In this document: positions 1-11,216 of the stretch, in pieces
How positions within the stretch are numbered: the first letter of the stretch is position 1
Layout of the letters: each line of letters starts with the position of its first letter
Assembly (NCBI GenBank): GCA_037034305.1
Contig: JBAGJY010000002.1
Location: forward strand, 248,001 to 312,000
Direction of reading: 5' to 3'
DNA from: Streptantibioticus_A sp037034305
Lineage (GTDB): Bacteria > Actinomycetota > Actinomycetes > Streptomycetales > Streptomycetaceae
Length of the DNA: 64,000 nt
The notes under the pieces: generated by a model
Told to the model about the DNA's origin: nothing
The model's database searches: none
What the model saw: the letters and a program-made list of their open reading frames with translations, nothing else
Made by a program: the position numbers and the translations under genes

Positions 1-740
1 ACGTCGCGCAGCGCGGATCCGAAGACGGCGGGCAGGTCGGCCGGGGTCGCGCCCTGGGCGCCGATACCGGGGGCGAGCAGTGGACCGCCGATCTCCAGGT
101 CGATCCCCGCCTCCGCCACCGTCGCGCCCAGCGTCGCGCCGACGACCGCGCCGAACGATCCCAGCGGTCGCTCGCCCGCGTTCTCCTCGCGCAGGTGGCC
201 GAGAACCGTCGCCGCCACCGTGCTGCCGTCGGCCCCGGTCGCCCGCTGCACCTCGGCACCCTCCGGGTTGGAGGTCAGCGCCAGCGCGAAGATCCCGGTG
301 CCGGAGGCCCGGGCCATCTCGATCGCCGGACGCAGCGACCCGAAGCCCAGGTACGGGCTGACCGTGACCGCGTCGCTGAACAGCGGGCTGGCCGGGTCGA
401 GGTAGGTGGCGGCGTAGGCGGCCATGGTGGAACCGATGTCACCACGCTTGGCGTCCATCAGCACCAGCGCGCCCGCAGCCCGCGCGTCGGCCACCGTGCG
501 CTCCAGCACCGCGACGCCCCGCGAGCCGAACCGCTCGAAGAACGCGGACTGGGGCTTGAGCACCGCGACCCGGTCGGCCAGCGCCTCCACCACGGTCCGG
601 GAGAAGCGCTCCAGGCCCGCCGGGTCGTCGGCCAGCCCCCACGCGGTCAGCAGGGAGGCGTGCGGGTCGATCCCCACGCACAGCGGGCCACGGGTGTCCA
701 TGGCGCGCCGCAGCCGGGCGCCGAAGGGTTCGAGGGTCAT
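1..740 (-). CDS. pyrF: Orotidine 5'-phosphate decarboxylase, 3' end cut off by window
   Basis: This gene catalyses the last step of UMP synthesis, decarboxylating OMP to UMP in the cytoplasm. Translating the reverse strand from the ATG at 740 gives MTLEPFGARLRRAMDTRGPL followed by a CVGIDPH segment, the N-terminus expected of the bacterial type-2 OMP decarboxylase. The reading frame stays open to base 1, so about 246 codons are visible and the C-terminus lies outside the window. The start is only a few bases after the pyrD stop, so it is translated as the last visible gene of the pyr operon. Identification rests on N-terminal resemblance and operon position. Confidence 0.88.
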   Translation of the reverse strand, partial: MTLEPFGARLRRAMDTRGPLCVGIDPHASLLTAWGLADDPAGLERFSRTVVEALADRVAVLKPQSAFFERFGSRGVAVLERTVADARAAGALVLMDAKRGDIGSTMAAYAATYLDPASPLFSDAVTVSPYLGFGSLRPAIEMARASGTGIFALALTSNPEGAEVQRATGADGSTVAATVLGHLREENAGERPLGSFGAVVGATLGATVAEAGIDLEIGGPLLAPGIGAQGATPADLPAVFGSALRD

Positions 741-745
741 GCGGC

Positions 746-1855
746 TTACTCCTGGTCCTGACGAACGGCGGCGCCGACGGCGTCGGCGAGGGTGGGGTAC
801 GGACTGGCCCTGAGGCGCTCGGCCAGGCCCCTGTGGATGGCGCGGCACCAGAACGGACCCTGGTAGATGAAGGCGCTGTAGCCCTGGACCAGCGAGGCGC
901 CCGCCAGGATCCGTTCCCAGGCGTCGTCGGCGGTCTCGACGCCGCCGACGCCGACCAGCGTGATCCGGTCGCCGACCCGTGCGTACAGCCTGCGCAGCAC
1001 CTGAAGCGAGCGGGCCTTGAGCGGCGCCCCGGACAGCCCGCCCGCGCCGATGGCCTCGACGGTCGCCGGATCGGTCCGCAGACCGTCCCGGCCGATCGTG
1101 GTGTTGGTGGCGATGATGCCGTCGAGGCCGAGTTCCACCGCGAGGTCGGCGACGGCGTCGACGTCCTCGTCGGCCAGGTCGGGGGCGATCTTCACCAGCA
1201 GCGGCACGCGGCGGTCGGTGACCGTGCGGTCGGCGGCCTGGCGCACCGCGCCGAGCAGCGGGCGCAGGTGCTCGACGGCCTGGAGGTCGCGCAGGCCGGG
1301 GGTGTTGGGCGAGGAGACGTTGACCACGAGGTAGTCGGCGTACCGGGCCAGGCGCTCGGTGGACGTCACGTAGTCGGCGACGGCTTCCGCCTCGGGGACG
1401 ACCTTGGTCTTGCCGATGTTGACGCCGAGCACCGGCTTGAAGACCGGCCTGCGCGCCGCCAGCCGGGCGGCGACGGCGGCCGAACCGTCGTTGTTGAAGC
1501 CCATCCGGTTGATCAGGGCGTGGTCCTTGACCAGCCGGAACAGGCGCTTCTTGGGGTTGCCGGGCTGCGGCTGGGCGGTGACGGTGCCGATCTCGACGTG
1601 GTCGAAGCCGAGCATCGCCATGCCGTCGATGGCGGTGGCGTTCTTGTCGAACCCGGCGGCGAGCCCGAACGGCCCGTGCATCCGCTTGCCGAACACCTCG
1701 GTGCGCAGTTCCTTGTGGCGCGGGGCGAGCGCGGCGGCGACGAACGTGCGCAGCACCGGGGTCCGCGCCACGGCACGGATCCAGCCGAAGGCCAGATGGT
1801 GCGCGCGCTCCGGGTCGAGCCGGGTGAAGAAGAGTCGGAAGAACAGGGAGTACAT
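746..1855 (-). CDS. pyrD: Dihydroorotate dehydrogenase (quinone), class 2
   Basis: The 369-residue protein oxidises dihydroorotate to orotate with FMN and passes electrons to membrane quinone. The N-terminus (YSLFFRLFFTRLDPERAHH) is the amphipathic membrane-associating segment that marks class 2 enzymes, and the conserved NVSSPNTPGLR loop carries the catalytic serine. A GTG further upstream at 1954 would add 33 residues that resemble no dehydrogenase and would run into the hairpin at 1914-1960, so the ATG at 1855 is preferred. It sits between carB and pyrF; the upstream hairpin may reduce or separate its transcription from carB. Confidence 0.95.
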   Translation of the reverse strand: MYSLFFRLFFTRLDPERAHHLAFGWIRAVARTPVLRTFVAAALAPRHKELRTEVFGKRMHGPFGLAAGFDKNATAIDGMAMLGFDHVEIGTVTAQPQPGNPKKRLFRLVKDHALINRMGFNNDGSAAVAARLAARRPVFKPVLGVNIGKTKVVPEAEAVADYVTSTERLARYADYLVVNVSSPNTPGLRDLQAVEHLRPLLGAVRQAADRTVTDRRVPLLVKIAPDLADEDVDAVADLAVELGLDGIIATNTTIGRDGLRTDPATVEAIGAGGLSGAPLKARSLQVLRRLYARVGDRITLVGVGGVETADDAWERILAGASLVQGYSAFIYQGPFWCRAIHRGLAERLRASPYPTLADAVGAAVRQDQE

Positions 1856-1913
1856 GGCGGCGGGCCTTCCACGGTGGGCAACTGGAGCCCGTTGGGCGTG
1901 AGTTGGGCGCGTG

Positions 1914-1960
1914 CCGGGGGTGGTACCGGTGCCGCTGGACGGCGCCGGTACCACCCCCGG
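1914..1960 (-). terminator. Strong hairpin between carB and pyrD
   Basis: CCGGGGGTGGTACCGG at 1914-1929 is the exact reverse complement of CCGGTACCACCCCCGG at 1945-1960, giving a 16 bp perfect stem and a 15-base loop. It starts a few bases beyond the carB stop and ends about 60 bases before the pyrD start. It could act as an intra-operon terminator, an mRNA end-stabiliser or a processing site; there is no clear U-tract. Confidence 0.7.
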
Positions 1961-1967
1961 GGTTCCG

Positions 1968-5271
<3,304 letters not shown>

Positions 5272-5279
<8 letters not shown>

Positions 5280-6411
5280 GCTGGCCCTCCATCAGGGAGA
5301 CGAAGCGGTCGAACAGGTAGGCCGCGTCGTGCGGGCCCGCCGCCGCCTCGGGGTGGTACTGGACGCTGAACGCGGGCGTGTCGAGGCACTCCAGGCCCTC
5401 GACCACGTCGTCGTTGAGGCAGACGTGGGAGACCCGCACCCGCCCGTACGGGGTCTCGGAGTCACGGTCGAGCGGCGCGTCCACGGCGAAGCCGTGGTTG
5501 TGCGCGGTGACCTCGACCTTGCCGGTGGAACGGTCCTGCACCGGCTGGTTGATGCCGCGGTGCCCGTACTTGAGCTTGTACGTGCCGAAGCCGAGCGCCC
5601 GGCCCAGGATCTGGTTGCCGAAGCAGATGCCGAAGAACGGCGTTCCGCGCTCCAACACCCCGCGAAGTACGGTCATCTGGTGGTCGGCGGTGGCCGGGTC
5701 ACCGGGGCCGTTGGAGAAGAACACGCCGTCCGGGCGCACCGCGTAGACGTCCTCCAGCGTGGCGGTGGCGGGCAGCACGTGCACCTCGATGCCGCGCTCG
5801 GCCATCCGCTGCGGGGTCATCGCCTTGATGCCCAGGTCGACGGCGGCGACGGTGAACTTCCTGGTGCCGACCGCCGGGATGACGTACGGCTCGGTGGTGG
5901 CCACCTCGGCGGCCAGGTCGGCGCCCTTCATCTGCGGGGACGCCTGCACCTTGGCCAGCAGAACCGCTTCGTCGGCGAGTGCCTGGCCGGAGAAGATGCC
6001 GACCCGCATCGCGCCGCGCTCGCGCAGGTGCCGGGTGAGGGCCCGGGTGTCGATGCCGCTGATGCCGACCACGCCCTGGGCGGTCAGCTCCTCGTCGAGG
6101 GAGCGTTGGGCGCGCCAGTTGGAGGAGACCCGGGCCGGGTCGCGGACCACGTAGCCGGAGACCCAGATGCGCTTTGACTCCGGGTCCTCGTCGTTGACGC
6201 CGGTGTTGCCGACGTGCGGCGCGGTCATGACCACGACCTGGCGGTGGTAGGACGGGTCGGTCAGCGTCTCCTGGTATCCGGTCATGCCGGTGGAGAACAC
6301 CGCCTCACCGAAGGTCTCCCCCACCGCCCCGTAGGCACGGCCGCGGAAGGTGCGGCCGTCCTCCAGGACGAGTACGGCGGGGATGCGGTCTCCCCTGGTG
6401 GAGGTGGTCAT
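5272..6411 (-). CDS. carA: Carbamoyl phosphate synthase small subunit (glutaminase)
   Basis: The 379-residue glutamine amidotransferase subunit releases ammonia from glutamine for CarB. The class I glutaminase nucleophile is Cys263 in GICFGNQILG, and the partner His and Glu are in QYHPEAAAG near the C-terminus. The ATG at 6411 (MTTSTRGDRI) is chosen over an upstream start at 6459 because the extra 16 residues are not family-like and lie inside the neighbouring gene. The start overlaps the stop of the upstream membrane-protein gene by 4 bases, so the two are probably translationally coupled. Confidence 0.97.
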
Positions 6412-7028
6412 CGTGCGCCTTCCTTGCTCGTGTTCAGGTTGCTGAGTGCGGTGACCCACTCGGGGTGCTCGGCCGGGTGCTCGGAGCGGAACCCGGAGTC
6501 GATCAGCCGTTCGCCGAGCTGCCAGGTGATCACCAGCAGACCGCCGTCGGGGACGACCTTGCCCGCGATGCCCTTGTCCAGTCGGACGCCGCGCAGCGCC
6601 TCGGCCGGGATGAGGAAGTCGGTGGCGCCCGGTCGGCGTACCGCCACGCCCTGCTCGGTGAGGGTCAGTTCGGCCAGACTGCGGGTGCCCAGGCCACGGG
6701 CGGCGATCCGGTCCAGCCAGTCACCGGCGGTGGTACTGGCGTGGTAGCGGCCGGTCATGGTCAGCAGCGGCGGCTTGCCGCCTCCGTTGAGGGTGGTGGT
6801 GGGCGACGGGTGGGCCAGCACAGGCTCGCCCAGGGCGTCGGGGATCGGCGGCAGCTCGGGCAGGTCGGACTGGCGGGCGGCGCGCTTGCGCCAGGCGCGC
6901 CACATCAGCCAGTAGACGAGGGCGACGAGGGCCAGCAGTGCCACGACCCACAGCAGCCGGTCGCCGAGGTCGGTGACCTGTGCGGAGTGCTTGTCAGCCG
7001 CCTGCGCTACGTACGTTGTCGCGTTCAC
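6408..7028 (-). CDS. Single-pass membrane protein with PH-like domain, pyr operon
   Basis: This 206-residue protein is of unknown function. It has one N-terminal membrane helix (about residues 25-45, LLWVVALLALVALVYWLMW) followed by a basic stop-transfer patch and a soluble domain that resembles the PH-like domains annotated for this position in actinobacterial pyr operons. It starts 4 bases inside the end of pyrC and ends 4 bases inside carA, so it is clearly part of the operon, yet no pyrimidine enzyme activity is suggested. A copy of the dispersed 25-base repeat lies within it at 6786-6810, read on the opposite strand, producing the PSPTTTLNGGGK linker just before the soluble domain. Confidence 0.8.
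   Translation of the reverse strand: MNATTYVAQAADKHSAQVTDLGDRLLWVVALLALVALVYWLMWRAWRKRAARQSDLPELPPIPDALGEPVLAHPSPTTTLNGGGKPPLLTMTGRYHASTTAGDWLDRIAARGLGTRSLAELTLTEQGVAVRRPGATDFLIPAEALRGVRLDKGIAGKVVPDGGLLVITWQLGERLIDSGFRSEHPAEHPEWVTALSNLNTSKEGAR
6786..6810 (+). repeat. Dispersed 25-base repeat, copy 1 (inside pyr-operon membrane protein gene)
   Basis: The sequence begins GTTGAGGGTGGTGGTGGG and ends CGACGGG. It differs by one base from copies at 24719-24743 and in the pimA gene (reverse complement). Here the host gene reads the opposite strand, giving PSPTTTLN in the linker of the protein. Confidence 0.75.
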
Positions 7029-8323
7029 GTGAGCTTCCCGTCCATGACCGTCGCCTTGCCCCGCAGGAAGGTGGCGGTCACCTTGCCCGGCAGCTCAAGC
7101 CCCTGGTAGGGGGTGTTGCGGCTGCGGGAGGCGAAGCCGGCGGGGTTCACCACACCACGGTATGCCGGATCGACCAGCGTGAGGTTGGCGGGCTCACCGG
7201 TGGCGATCGGACGGCCGTGGCCGCTGAGGCGTCCGATGGCCGCCGGGCGGAACGCCATCCGGTCGGCCACCCCGGACCAGTCCAGCAGGCCGGTGTCGAC
7301 CATCGTGTGCTGGACGACGGACAGCGCGGTCTCCAGGCCCACCATGCCCATGGCGGCGGCGGACCACTCGCAGTCCTTGTCCTCGTGCGGGTGCGGGGCG
7401 TGGTCGGTGGCGACGCAGTCGATGGTGCCGTCGGCCAGCGCCTCGCGCAGCGCCATGACGTCGGCCTCGGTGCGCAGTGGCGGGTTGACCTTGTAGACCG
7501 GGTTGTAGGAGCGCACCAGTTCGTCGGTGAGCAGCAGGTGGTGCGGGGTGACCTCGGCGGTGACCTTCCAGCCCTTGGACTTCGCCCAGCGCACCAGCTC
7601 CACCGAACCGGCGGTGGACAGATGGCAGATGTGCACCCGGGAGCCGACGTGCGCGGCGAGCAGCACGTCACGGGCGATGATCGACTCCTCGGCGACCGCG
7701 GGCCAGCCGCGCAGGCCGAGTTCGGCGGAGACGATGCCCTCGTTCATCTGGGCGCCCTCGGTGAGCCGGGGCTCCTGGGCGTGCTGGGCGATGACCCCGT
7801 CGAAGGCCTTCACGTACTCCAGGGCGCGGCGCATGATCACCGCGTCGTCCACGCACTTGCCGTCGTCGGAGAAGACCCGAACGCCCGCGGCGGAGTCGTG
7901 CATGGCGCCCAGTTCGGCCAGCTTCTTGCCCTCCAGGCCGACGGTGACCGCGCCGACCGGCTGTACGTCGCAGTAGCCGGACTCCTTGCCGAGCCGCCAG
8001 ACCTGCTCCACCACACCGGCGGTGTCGGCGACCGGGAAGGTGTTGGCCATGGCGTGCACGGCCGTGTAGCCGCCGAGGGCGGCGGCCCGGGTGCCGGTGA
8101 GCACCGTCTCGGAGTCCTCGCGGCCGGGCTCGCGCAGATGGGTGTGCAGGTCCACCAGGCCGGGCAGGAGGATCCGCCCCTGCGCCTCGACGACGGTGGC
8201 GCCCTCGGCGCTGGAGACCGTCAGGTCGCTGCCGACGGCGGCGATGACGCCGTCGGCGATCAGGACGTCCCGCGGCTCGCCACCGAGTACCTTCGCGCCG
8301 CGGATCAGGGTTTTCGTGGTCAC
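7025..8323 (-). CDS. pyrC: Dihydroorotase
   Basis: The 432-residue enzyme closes carbamoyl aspartate to dihydroorotate. The zinc-binding DLHTHLREPG motif (about residues 58-67) and the late catalytic DHAPH motif identify a class I, long-form dihydroorotase of the amidohydrolase family. It overlaps the pyrB stop by 4 bases and the following membrane-protein gene by 4 bases, so this section of the operon is tightly coupled. Length and motifs are normal. Confidence 0.97.
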   Translation of the reverse strand: MTTKTLIRGAKVLGGEPRDVLIADGVIAAVGSDLTVSSAEGATVVEAQGRILLPGLVDLHTHLREPGREDSETVLTGTRAAALGGYTAVHAMANTFPVADTAGVVEQVWRLGKESGYCDVQPVGAVTVGLEGKKLAELGAMHDSAAGVRVFSDDGKCVDDAVIMRRALEYVKAFDGVIAQHAQEPRLTEGAQMNEGIVSAELGLRGWPAVAEESIIARDVLLAAHVGSRVHICHLSTAGSVELVRWAKSKGWKVTAEVTPHHLLLTDELVRSYNPVYKVNPPLRTEADVMALREALADGTIDCVATDHAPHPHEDKDCEWSAAAMGMVGLETALSVVQHTMVDTGLLDWSGVADRMAFRPAAIGRLSGHGRPIATGEPANLTLVDPAYRGVVNPAGFASRSRNTPYQGLELPGKVTATFLRGKATVMDGKLT

Positions 8324-9336
8324 TTGCTCTCCTCGGTGCGGTTCTCGGAAACGGCGGGCTCGTTGCCGCCGAGCAGCAGGTACAGGACGGCCATCCGGAC
8401 GCTGACGCCGTTGCCTACCTGTTCGACGGCGGTGCAGCGCTCGGAGTCGGCGACCTCGGCGGTGATCTCCATGCCCCGGTTCATCGGGCCGGGGTGCATC
8501 ACGATGGCGTGCTCGGGCAGCGCGGCCATCCGCGTCGCGTCAAGTCCGTAGCGGCGGGCGTACTCGCGCTCGGTGGGGAAGAACGCGGCGTTCATCCGCT
8601 CGTTCTGCACCCGCAGCATCATCACCGCGTCGGACTTGGCCAGCACGGAGTCGAGGTCGTAGCTGACCTCGCAGGGCCAGGTCTCCACCCCGATCGGCAG
8701 CAGGGTGGGCGGCGCGACGAGGGTGACGTGGGCGCCCAGGGTGCCCAGCAGGTGGACGTTGGAGCGGGCGACGCGGCTGTGCAGCACGTCGCCGACGATG
8801 GTGATCCGGCGGCCTTCCAGGTCGCGCCCGGTGCCGTCACCGGGGCCGTCCTGGTGCCTGGTGGGGCCGCCGTCGGGGGCTCCGGCGAGGTGGCGGCGCA
8901 TGGTGAAGGCGTCCAGCAGGGCCTGGGTGGGGTGCTCGTGCGTGCCGTCGCCCGCGTTCACCACCGAGCCGTTGATCCAGCCGGAGGTGGCCAGTCGGTG
9001 CGGGGCGCCGGAGGCGTGGTGCCGGATGACGACGGCGTCCGCGCCCATCGCCTCCAGGGTGAGCGCGGTGTCCTTCAGCGACTCGCCCTTGGAGACCGAG
9101 GAGCCCTTGGCGGAGAAGTTGATCACGTCCGCCGAGAGCCGTTTGGCGGCGGCCTCGAAGGAGATCCGGGTGCGGGTCGAGTCCTCGAAGAAGAGGTTGA
9201 CCACCGTACGTCCGCGCAGCGTGGGCAGCTTCTTGATCGGGCGGTTGGCGACGCGGGCCATCTCCTCCGCGGTGTCGAGGATCAGCAGGGCGTCGTCACG
9301 GGTGAGGTCGGCGGCCGAGATGAGGTGGCGCTTCAT
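8320..9336 (-). CDS. pyrB: Aspartate carbamoyltransferase catalytic subunit
   Basis: The 338-residue enzyme condenses carbamoyl phosphate and aspartate, the committed pyrimidine step. FFEDSTRTRISFE (residues 49-61) is the carbamoyl-phosphate loop, and HPTQALLD is the second conserved signature. A GTG at 9345 is also in frame, but the GGAG ribosome binding site abuts it; GGAG sits about 8 bases before the ATG at 9336, so that ATG is preferred. After DAFTMRRHL there is a Gly/Asp-rich insertion (AGAPDGGPTRHQDGPGDG) before EGRRITIVGD, making the protein slightly longer than usual. There is no pyrI regulatory subunit, as expected in actinobacteria. Confidence 0.97.
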   Translation of the reverse strand: MKRHLISAADLTRDDALLILDTAEEMARVANRPIKKLPTLRGRTVVNLFFEDSTRTRISFEAAAKRLSADVINFSAKGSSVSKGESLKDTALTLEAMGADAVVIRHHASGAPHRLATSGWINGSVVNAGDGTHEHPTQALLDAFTMRRHLAGAPDGGPTRHQDGPGDGTGRDLEGRRITIVGDVLHSRVARSNVHLLGTLGAHVTLVAPPTLLPIGVETWPCEVSYDLDSVLAKSDAVMMLRVQNERMNAAFFPTEREYARRYGLDATRMAALPEHAIVMHPGPMNRGMEITAEVADSERCTAVEQVGNGVSVRMAVLYLLLGGNEPAVSENRTEESK

Positions 9337-9420
9337 CGGGTTCACTCCGGAAGGTACGGATATGCGGCAGGGCTGCGGGGCGCGCGGACACGGCGGTCCG
9401 GGCGCGGCGGCGGGTGTGCG

Positions 9421-9990
9421 CTATGCGTCGTGGGAGCCGGGCTTGACGCCCAGCAGAACGCAGTCCCGGCCGTCGTTCTCGGCCAGCTGGACCTTGACGG
9501 TCTCGCGCAGCGAGGTCGGCAGGTTCTTGCCGACGTAGTCGGCGCGGATCGGCAGCTGCCGGTGGCCGCGGTCGACGAGTACGGCGAGTTGCACGGCGCG
9601 CGGGCGGCCGATGTCGTTGATCGCGTCGAGGGCCGCGCGGATGGTGCGGCCGGAGAACAGCACGTCGTCGACGAGGATGACCAGGCGGCCGTCGATGCCG
9701 TCGCCGGGGATGTCGGTGCGGGCGAGCGCGCGTGCCGGGCCGAGCCGCAGGTCATCGCGGTACATGGTGATGTCGAGGGCGCCGACCGGCGTCTTGCGGC
9801 CGGTGATCTCGGCGAGCTTGTCGGCGAGCCTGCGGGCGAGGAAGACCCCGCGGGTGGGGATGCCGAGGAGCACCACGTCGTCGGCGCCCTTGGCGCGTTC
9901 GACGATCTCGTGGGCGATGCGGGTGAGGACCCGCGCGATGTCCGGCGCCTCCAGGACTGGGCGCACCGGTGTGGAGCGGTCGTCGACCAT
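9421..9990 (-). CDS. pyrR: Bifunctional pyr operon regulator / uracil phosphoribosyltransferase
   Basis: The 189-residue protein is an RNA-binding regulator that senses UMP/PRPP and has uracil phosphoribosyltransferase fold. The PRPP-binding motif VILVDDVLFSGRTIRAALDA is present, and the N-terminal region (RVLTRIAHEIVERAKGADDV) is PyrR-like. It is the first gene of the operon. The start ATG at 9990 is supported by a full AAGGAGGT ribosome binding site at 10001-10008 (minus strand). The PyrR target hairpin immediately before that site indicates autogenous control at the level of translation, as described for mycobacteria. Confidence 0.97.
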   Translation of the reverse strand: MVDDRSTPVRPVLEAPDIARVLTRIAHEIVERAKGADDVVLLGIPTRGVFLARRLADKLAEITGRKTPVGALDITMYRDDLRLGPARALARTDIPGDGIDGRLVILVDDVLFSGRTIRAALDAINDIGRPRAVQLAVLVDRGHRQLPIRADYVGKNLPTSLRETVKVQLAENDGRDCVLLGVKPGSHDA

Positions 9991-10000
9991 GGGTCGTAAG

Positions 10001-10027
10001 ACCTCCTTCCCCGCCTCACGGGACGGG
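10001..10027 (-). promoter_or_regulatory. PyrR-binding hairpin next to the pyrR ribosome binding site
   Basis: On the minus strand the leader reads CCCGTCCCGTGAGGCGGG at 10027-10010. The CCCG and CGGG ends pair, and the loop TCCCGTGAGGCG matches 11 of 12 specified bases of the PyrR anti-antiterminator consensus UCCNGNGAGGYU. The AAGGAGGT ribosome binding site (10008-10001) starts one base later. PyrR binding would be expected to block pyrR translation and, through polarity or coupling, the operon. Confidence 0.75.
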
Positions 10028-10110
10028 CATTAAAGGACGTCAGGGGTACGCAGTCACCGTACCAGGCCGGGCGGGCGGCTCTTTTCCGGGGGCCTGCGGA
10101 ACCATTCCGC

Positions 10111-10153
10111 TTGACGAAGCCAAATTACGCTGCGTAACCTCACAGTGAGTTAC
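10111..10153 (+). promoter_or_regulatory. bldD promoter with overlapping BldD operator
   Basis: A TTGACG -35 (10111-10116) is followed 18 bases later by a TAACCT -10 (10135-10140). Overlapping and following the -10 is an inverted repeat, CTCACaGTGAG at 10139-10149, flanked by GTAAC and TTAC. The reverse strand of this block fits 7 of 8 specified bases of the published BldD box. A second perfect palindrome, TTACGCtGCGTAA, lies at 10125-10137. BldD is known to repress its own gene, so this is probably the autoregulatory site. Confidence 0.65.
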
Positions 10154-10176
10154 CAAGTGTCCATCCGGGGAGCCTT

Positions 10177-10677
10177 ATGTCCAGCGATTACGCCAAGCAG
10201 CTCGGAGCCAAGCTCCGAGCGATCCGCACGCAGCAGGGTCTCTCCCTCCACGGCGTTGAGGAGAAGTCCCAGGGCCGCTGGAAGGCCGTCGTCGTCGGCT
10301 CCTACGAGCGCGGCGACCGTGCCGTGACCGTGCAGCGGCTCGCCGAGCTGGCCGACTTCTACGGGGTCCCGGTGCAGGAGCTGCTGCCCGGCAGTGCGCC
10401 GGGTGGCGCCGCCGAGCCGCCGCCGAAGCTCGTGCTCGACCTGGAGCGGCTGGCCCAGGTGCCGTCCGAGAAGGCGGGGCCGCTGCAGCGGTACGCCGCG
10501 ACCATTCAGAGCCAGCGCGGCGACTACAACGGCAAGGTGCTCTCGATCCGCCAGGACGACCTGCGCACCCTCGCCGTGATCTACGACCAGTCGCCCTCGG
10601 TGCTGACCGAGCAGCTGATCGGCTGGGGCGTACTGGACGCGGACGCGCGTCGGGCGGTGCAGCCGGAGGAGGGCTGA
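10177..10677 (+). CDS. bldD: Developmental master repressor BldD (cyclic-di-GMP effector)
   Basis: BldD represses sporulation genes during vegetative growth of Streptomyces when dimerised by cyclic-di-GMP. The 166-residue protein has an N-terminal helix-turn-helix (residues 1-70, KLRAIRTQQGLSLHGVEEKS and the GSYERGDRAVTV recognition region). The C-terminal cyclic-di-GMP signature RGD-X8-RQDD is intact at R114 G115 D116 and R125 Q126 D127 D128, the same numbering as in S. coelicolor. It is transcribed alone, divergent from pyrR, and ends in a strong terminator shared with nusB. The promoter overlaps a likely BldD operator. Confidence 0.98.
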   Translation: MSSDYAKQLGAKLRAIRTQQGLSLHGVEEKSQGRWKAVVVGSYERGDRAVTVQRLAELADFYGVPVQELLPGSAPGGAAEPPPKLVLDLERLAQVPSEKAGPLQRYAATIQSQRGDYNGKVLSIRQDDLRTLAVIYDQSPSVLTEQLIGWGVLDADARRAVQPEEG

Positions 10678-10740
10678 GCCTCATCGGCGCCATCGGCACC
10701 AGTGGTGCAGAAACGTCCCACTGAGCACACCAACGCGACA

Positions 10741-10769
10741 GGGCCCGGAACACTCGGTGTTCCGGGCCC
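10741..10769. terminator. Bidirectional terminator between bldD and nusB
   Basis: GGGCCCGGAACAC and GTGTTCCGGGCCC form a perfect 13 bp stem around a TCG loop, followed by TTTCG on the plus strand. It lies between the convergent 3' ends of bldD and nusB and can serve both. Confidence 0.9.
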
Positions 10770-10785
10770 TTTCGCGTTCAGTGCG

Positions 10786-11214
10786 TCACTGGGTGCGCAG
10801 CGTCGGCTTGAGCTCCTTCAGCCGGGCCAGCAGACCGTTGACGAAGGACGGCGACTCGTCGGTGGAGAACTCCTTGACGAGCTGCACCGCCTCATCGAGC
10901 ACGACGGCGTCCGGGATGTCGTCCTCCCAGAGCAGTTCGTAGGCGCCGAGCCGCAGCACGTTGCGGTCCACGACCGGCATCCGGTCCATCGTCCAGCCGA
11001 CCGCGTACGTGGCGATCAGCTCGTCGACCCGGGCGGCGTGGTCCTCGTACCCCTCGACGAGCCGCATCGTGTACTCGGTGACCGGCGGCTGTCGGTCGTC
11101 GGTCCGGGCGAGCCGGATCCAGTCCGCCATGACGGTCCTGGGCGCGGCACCGCGCTGGTCCGCCTCGAAGAGGATCTGGAAAGCGCGCTTGCGGGCCTTG
11201 GTACGGGCAGCCAC
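10786..11214 (-). CDS. nusB: Transcription antitermination factor NusB
   Basis: The 142-residue all-helical RNA-binding protein forms the boxA-recognition complex with NusE (S10) during rRNA antitermination. MAARTKARKRAFQILFEADQ is the typical N-terminus, and the C-terminal half contains DAVVLDEAVQLVKEFSTDES, a conserved NusB segment. The GTG start at 11214 lies 2 bases from the efp stop, so efp and nusB are cotranscribed. Length is normal. Confidence 0.96.
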   Translation of the reverse strand: MAARTKARKRAFQILFEADQRGAAPRTVMADWIRLARTDDRQPPVTEYTMRLVEGYEDHAARVDELIATYAVGWTMDRMPVVDRNVLRLGAYELLWEDDIPDAVVLDEAVQLVKEFSTDESPSFVNGLLARLKELKPTLRTQ

Positions 11215-11216
11215 GG

